Assembly (NCBI GenBank): GCA_000493945.1
Contig: AWNW01000073.1
Coordinates: 1 to 9,618 of the forward strand
DNA length: 9,618 nt
Direction: 5' to 3'
From: Candidatus Hydrogenedens terephthalaticus JGI OTU-1
GTDB lineage: Bacteria > Hydrogenedentota > Hydrogenedentia > Hydrogenedentales > Hydrogenedentaceae
Shown: positions 6,688 through 9,618 of the stretch, one piece after another
Layout: every line of letters begins with the position of its first letter
How positions within the stretch are numbered: the first letter of the stretch is position 1
Program-made: the position numbers and the translations under genes
Notes under the pieces: generated by a model
What the model was told of the DNA's origin: nothing
The model's input: the letters and a program-made list of their open reading frames with translations, nothing else
Databases searched by the model: none

Positions 6688-7518
6688 ATGAAATCTGTCT
6701 GGAGTATTGGAAAAAGAGAGTTCATGAGTTTTTTTATAACTCCTTCGGGCTATGTGATTTTAGGTTTAATTGCTTTATTGACAGGGACAGCCTTTGTGAT
6801 GTCGTTTTTAACCTATGTGCAGATTTCTCAATCTCCGTTTCAGTTCGGGTATTCTTCTGTACCCGATTTTGAAGAGACATTTTTGAGCCCATATTTTGTT
6901 TTTTGCGGGATTATGATTATGTTCTTATCGCCTATTATTACCATGCGATTGCTATCTGAAGAATATCATCGAGGAACAATGGAATTATTGTTAACCTATC
7001 CATTAAGAGATAGAGACATTATTTTTGGAAAATTCGGTTCGGCGTTAGCGGTGTTGTTATTAGCGATAATTCTTATTGCTTTAAATGTTTGTTTATTGCT
7101 TCCTTTTACTGATGTTGAAAAAAGTGTTTTGTTATTTGGGTTATGTTCCGTTTTTTTGATGGGAATGGCTGTATTGAGCGTCGGATTGTTTATTTCCTCT
7201 TTGATAACTTATCCCATAACAGCGGGGTTAGTGAGTTTCGGAATTTATTTGATGATGTTTATCGTTGGAAATGTGGCAGAAAAATTACCTGCGGTAGCAC
7301 CGTTACCCAACACTTTTCCTTTAATATTAAAAAATATAGTTGAAAGATTTTATACCCTATTCCGTTCATTGTTATTAGAATTACCGTTAGATAATCATGC
7401 AAAGAATATGGCATTGGGAATATTTGAACCGAAGGATATTGCCTATTATTTCCTTTGCACAGCATTTTTTATATTCCTGACATTCCGTTCCTTAGAGTCG
7501 AGAAACTGGCGAAAGTAG
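6688..7518 (+). CDS. ABC-2 type permease (GldF-like)
   Basis: The 276-residue integral membrane protein has six likely transmembrane segments, at about residues 21-41, 69-89, 117-140, 147-173, 176-196 and 252-268. The loop after segment two, LLSEEYHRGTMELLLTYPL (88-106), is the conserved 'E..rGT.ELLLT.P' motif of ABC-2 permeases, followed by DIIFGKF; it probably contacts the ATPase. The C-terminal pattern GIFEPKDIAYYFLCTAFFIFLT...SRNWRK matches GldF-like permeases. It would form the membrane channel with the ATPase encoded just upstream, probably as a homodimer in the inner membrane. The substrate is unknown. The start ATG follows the ATPase stop by four bases, with AGGA motifs at 6677-6680 and 6682-6685; the first has the better spacing (seven bases). 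Confidence 0.95.
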   Translation: MKSVWSIGKREFMSFFITPSGYVILGLIALLTGTAFVMSFLTYVQISQSPFQFGYSSVPDFEETFLSPYFVFCGIMIMFLSPIITMRLLSEEYHRGTMELLLTYPLRDRDIIFGKFGSALAVLLLAIILIALNVCLLLPFTDVEKSVLLFGLCSVFLMGMAVLSVGLFISSLITYPITAGLVSFGIYLMMFIVGNVAEKLPAVAPLPNTFPLILKNIVERFYTLFRSLLLELPLDNHAKNMALGIFEPKDIAYYFLCTAFFIFLTFRSLESRNWRK

Positions 7519-7534
7519 GAGTTATTATTAGCCA

Positions 7535-9199
7535 ATGAAAAGGTATTTGAAGACTTATAGTGGTATTATTTCCGCCATTAGTTTATTGATAGTTTTAAAT
7601 TATGTTGTTTGGAAACAGGATGTTTTTAATTTCTGGGTTTTATTATTTGGTGGTATCTTTTTTATTTCAGGTATTATCTGGTTAGGGGCTGTTTTCTGGA
7701 ATATAGTAATGGAATCAGGTTGGTCAGGTCGTGCGGTTTCGGGACTGAATGCGGTTCTTTCGACATTCGCTTTTTTAGGTATATGTATTGTTTTATATGC
7801 TTTCGTTTTACGATGGGATGTTTCCATTGACCTGACACAGGAAGGGCGTCGGACATTGTCTCCACAGACCGTTAAAGTTTTGCAATCCATCAATAAAGAT
7901 GTAAAAGTATTGTGTTTTTTTATCAATATTGATGAAGAATCTGTGGTAATTGCTCGTGATAAAACGCTTCGTTTTTTAGAACAATGTAAAAAACATACAC
8001 CTTTTTTGAATGTGGAAATTTTAGACCCCCAGATAGACCGTGCCCGTCTGGAAGCGTTAGAGATCACTCATGCCTCTACTCAGGGGACTATTGTGTTGAA
8101 ATGTGGAAGTCGCCAGCGGGTTATTATGTTAACGGGTGCTAATCCACGGATGGAGGAACGAGATTTTACTCAGGCTTTAATTAGTGTATTAAAAGAAACC
8201 GAAACAAAAATTGGATATTTAACAGGACATGATGAAACACCGATTGATGATACCAGCCCGAGTGGACTTTCCACGGCGAAAAAGATTATAGAGGGCGAAA
8301 CATATAAAATTGAGCCTTTCCAGATAAGTGTTGAATTGCCGGAGATTCCAAAGAGTTATGAAACGGTGATTATTCATAACCCTAAGGGAGATTTGAACCG
8401 TGAGGAGTTAAGTGCAATTTTAAATTTTCTGAATGCAGGTGGACGGCTTTTTATTTTCTTTGAACCATGGATAAGTGTCCGTTTAGGAAAAAGTGGAGGA
8501 GAGAATTTGCGTCCGTGGTTGAAGGAGCAATTGGGTGTAGATGTTGGCTCGGATATTGCCTTTACTGTTCAGCGTAAAAATGCATGGGAAATAGAGTTGC
8601 GTTCAGACCCGAAACCTTTCGAGAATGTTGAAAAGGACTTTATGGACTTTCGTGGTTCCATGCGTATAGACCACCCGATTACCCAACGAATGGACCAGCC
8701 TTTATTATGGCGGGCTGTCCGAACGGTTGACCCTGTTGAAAAGTTGCAGGATAATTTACAAGTTTTTCCTTTACTAAGGACCCCGCCAGATTATTGGGCG
8801 GAAACAGACCTATCGCGTTTAGCAGAGGGTGGAACTGTAAAGTATGAGACAGGGGAGAAAGAAGGTCCACTCTATGTGGCTGTGGCAGGGATGCGAACAA
8901 AAGACCAACCCGATGGCACAAAAAAACGGAGCCGTTTTGTTGTGGTAGGCGATGCTGATTTTATTACCAATGAACGGATTAGTATCGGAGGACATGTTAA
9001 CTTCCTATTAAATAGTTTGGCATGGCTTACAGAGCATGATGAACTTATTGCCATTCGTCCTACGACAAAAGAAGACAAGCCGATAGTTCTTACAAACACA
9101 CAAAAACAGTGGTTGCTATGGTGTGCCGTGATGATGACACCTCAAATCGTTTTGATTGCGGGAATTCTTGTCTATTTTGTAAGGAGGAAATCAAAGTGA
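7535..9199 (+). CDS. GldG-like ABC auxiliary protein, membrane-anchored
   Basis: The protein has 554 residues. Three hydrophobic segments lie near the N-terminus (about 11-26, 31-55 and 74-94) and one near the C-terminus (about 526-548, followed by RRKSK), so the large central part is probably on the outside of the inner membrane. Directly after segment three comes RWDVSIDLTQEGRRTLSPQTVKVL (93-116), the hallmark R-[WY]-D-x-[ST]-x-DLT-x(5)-TLS start of the GldG/ABC_transp_aux family. NPKGDLNREELSAILNFLNAGGRLFIFFEP (282-311) is the GATase1/flavodoxin-like core of the family, and VVVGDADFITNE (470-480) the second conserved block. GldG-family proteins accompany GldF/GldA-type transporters; no enzymatic function is established. 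The gene starts 16 bases after the permease; AGGAG (7517-7521) overlaps the permease stop and stands 13 bases before the ATG, a rather long spacing. Confidence 0.92.
   Translation: MKRYLKTYSGIISAISLLIVLNYVVWKQDVFNFWVLLFGGIFFISGIIWLGAVFWNIVMESGWSGRAVSGLNAVLSTFAFLGICIVLYAFVLRWDVSIDLTQEGRRTLSPQTVKVLQSINKDVKVLCFFINIDEESVVIARDKTLRFLEQCKKHTPFLNVEILDPQIDRARLEALEITHASTQGTIVLKCGSRQRVIMLTGANPRMEERDFTQALISVLKETETKIGYLTGHDETPIDDTSPSGLSTAKKIIEGETYKIEPFQISVELPEIPKSYETVIIHNPKGDLNREELSAILNFLNAGGRLFIFFEPWISVRLGKSGGENLRPWLKEQLGVDVGSDIAFTVQRKNAWEIELRSDPKPFENVEKDFMDFRGSMRIDHPITQRMDQPLLWRAVRTVDPVEKLQDNLQVFPLLRTPPDYWAETDLSRLAEGGTVKYETGEKEGPLYVAVAGMRTKDQPDGTKKRSRFVVVGDADFITNERISIGGHVNFLLNSLAWLTEHDELIAIRPTTKEDKPIVLTNTQKQWLLWCAVMMTPQIVLIAGILVYFVRRKSK
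9182..9187 (+). promoter_or_regulatory. Ribosome binding site deciding a GTG start
   Basis: AGGAGG, a perfect Shine-Dalgarno, lies inside the end of the GldG-like gene, eight bases before GTG at 9196. The GTG opens the DUF4340 frame and overlaps the TGA of the preceding gene (GTGA). The nearby ATG at 9201 is in another frame, so GTG is the start. Confidence 0.8.
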
Positions 9200-9618
9200 A
9201 ATGGCGTAATACCGTAATATTGATATTGATATTGGTATGTCTCATTTCCTTCTATTGGTTTTTAGATTGGCGTAAAGAAGAGCAACAAACAATTCGGGAG
9301 GAGGTGAAAAAGATTTTTACTTTTGACCCACAATCTGTCCGTGAACTTCATATACAGCAAGCGGGAAAGTCTGCCTGTATAGCCAAAAAGGACGCCGATG
9401 GCAAATGGAATTTTGTAAAGCCATCTACAGATATTCCGGCATTGCAATTGATTTGGGAACGGGTTGCAAAAAATCTCGCGGAATTAAAAAACCAGAGAAC
9501 ACTTGTTGCAAAAATGGAAGATAAAACTGCATACGGTTTGGACAAACCGAGTTTGATTGTAAAGGCGGTAATTGATGGTTTAAAAGAACCGATAGAATTA
9601 AATTTTGGTCTTCTTGAC
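9196..9618 (+). CDS. DUF4340 domain protein, 3' end cut by window edge
   Basis: Reading from the GTG, 141 codons are open to the window edge. Residues about 6-24 (TVILILILVCLISFYWFLD) form an N-terminal membrane anchor or uncleaved signal, followed by a charged stretch. Then come DPQSVRELHIQQAG, DADGKWNFVKPSTDIPALQLIWERVAKNL and YGLDKPSLIVKAV. This order (V..l.i, then g.W....P....ad...v..l...l, then yGLd.P...v) is the first DUF4340 repeat unit. Family members are normally about 300-500 residues with repeated units, so more than half is outside the window. DUF4340 genes commonly follow GldG-like genes and are thought to work with that transporter at the outer face of the inner membrane; the biochemical role is unknown. 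The four-base overlap and strong ribosome binding site indicate coupled translation. Confidence 0.88.
   Translation, partial: MKWRNTVILILILVCLISFYWFLDWRKEEQQTIREEVKKIFTFDPQSVRELHIQQAGKSACIAKKDADGKWNFVKPSTDIPALQLIWERVAKNLAELKNQRTLVAKMEDKTAYGLDKPSLIVKAVIDGLKEPIELNFGLLD

Noticed and set aside
6380..6688. Minus-strand 102-codon frame
   Set aside because: Antisense to the Walker B and signature region of the ABC ATPase; no motif and no ribosome binding site.
7600..8067. Minus-strand 155-codon frame
   Set aside because: Antisense to the N-terminal part of the GldG-like gene, whose conserved motifs occupy the same bases; composition rich in S, T, K, R typical of a shadow frame.

Overview
The window is AT-rich (roughly 40% GC by eye) and bacterial. 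A family 9 (heptosyltransferase-type) glycosyltransferase points to a Gram-negative cell with a lipopolysaccharide-like envelope. The very large secreted glycoside-hydrolase-like protein, the GldA/GldF/GldG/DUF4340-type ABC cluster and the degenerate CACAGAG/CACGAAT repeats in the spacer are combinations I associate with uncultured environmental bacteria of the FCB/PVC/Hydrogenedentota kind. That is an impression; the window holds no rRNA or other marker that would settle it.

Left block (1-4817, all on the minus strand): a three-gene, probably co-transcribed set, read right to left. It begins with an exported glycoside-hydrolase-like protein of about 988 residues. A ComF-family phosphoribosyltransferase-like protein follows after a single spacer base. 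Then comes a family 9 glycosyltransferase that runs off the left edge of the window. A TATAAT box sits about 40 bases upstream of the first gene.

Middle (4818-5966): a divergent spacer of about 1.1 kb loaded with repeats. It has short tandem units of the CACAAAGG/CACAGAG type, about 98 bases bounded by inverted ACCACAGAG ends, a perfect 28-base palindrome and a second CCACGAAT repeat patch. It encloses one small minus-strand gene (5382-5582) for a 66-residue two-CxxC zinc-ribbon-like protein. A 51-codon signal-peptide-like reading frame that starts inside the palindrome is noted in the findings but not annotated as a gene.

Right block (5967-9618, all on the plus strand): a tightly packed four-gene operon. 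It encodes an ABC ATPase, an ABC-2 type permease, a membrane-anchored GldG-like auxiliary protein and a DUF4340 protein cut by the right edge. Gaps are 4 and 16 bases and the last pair overlaps by 4. The first two would form the membrane transporter; the last two have long, probably extracytoplasmic, domains. The substrate is unknown, and the gliding-motility names of the family should not be taken as function here.

Nothing in the window looks like a CRISPR array, RNA gene, transposase or phage module. The least ordinary parts are the large glycoside-hydrolase-like protein, the stand-alone zinc-ribbon gene and the repeat-rich spacer around it.
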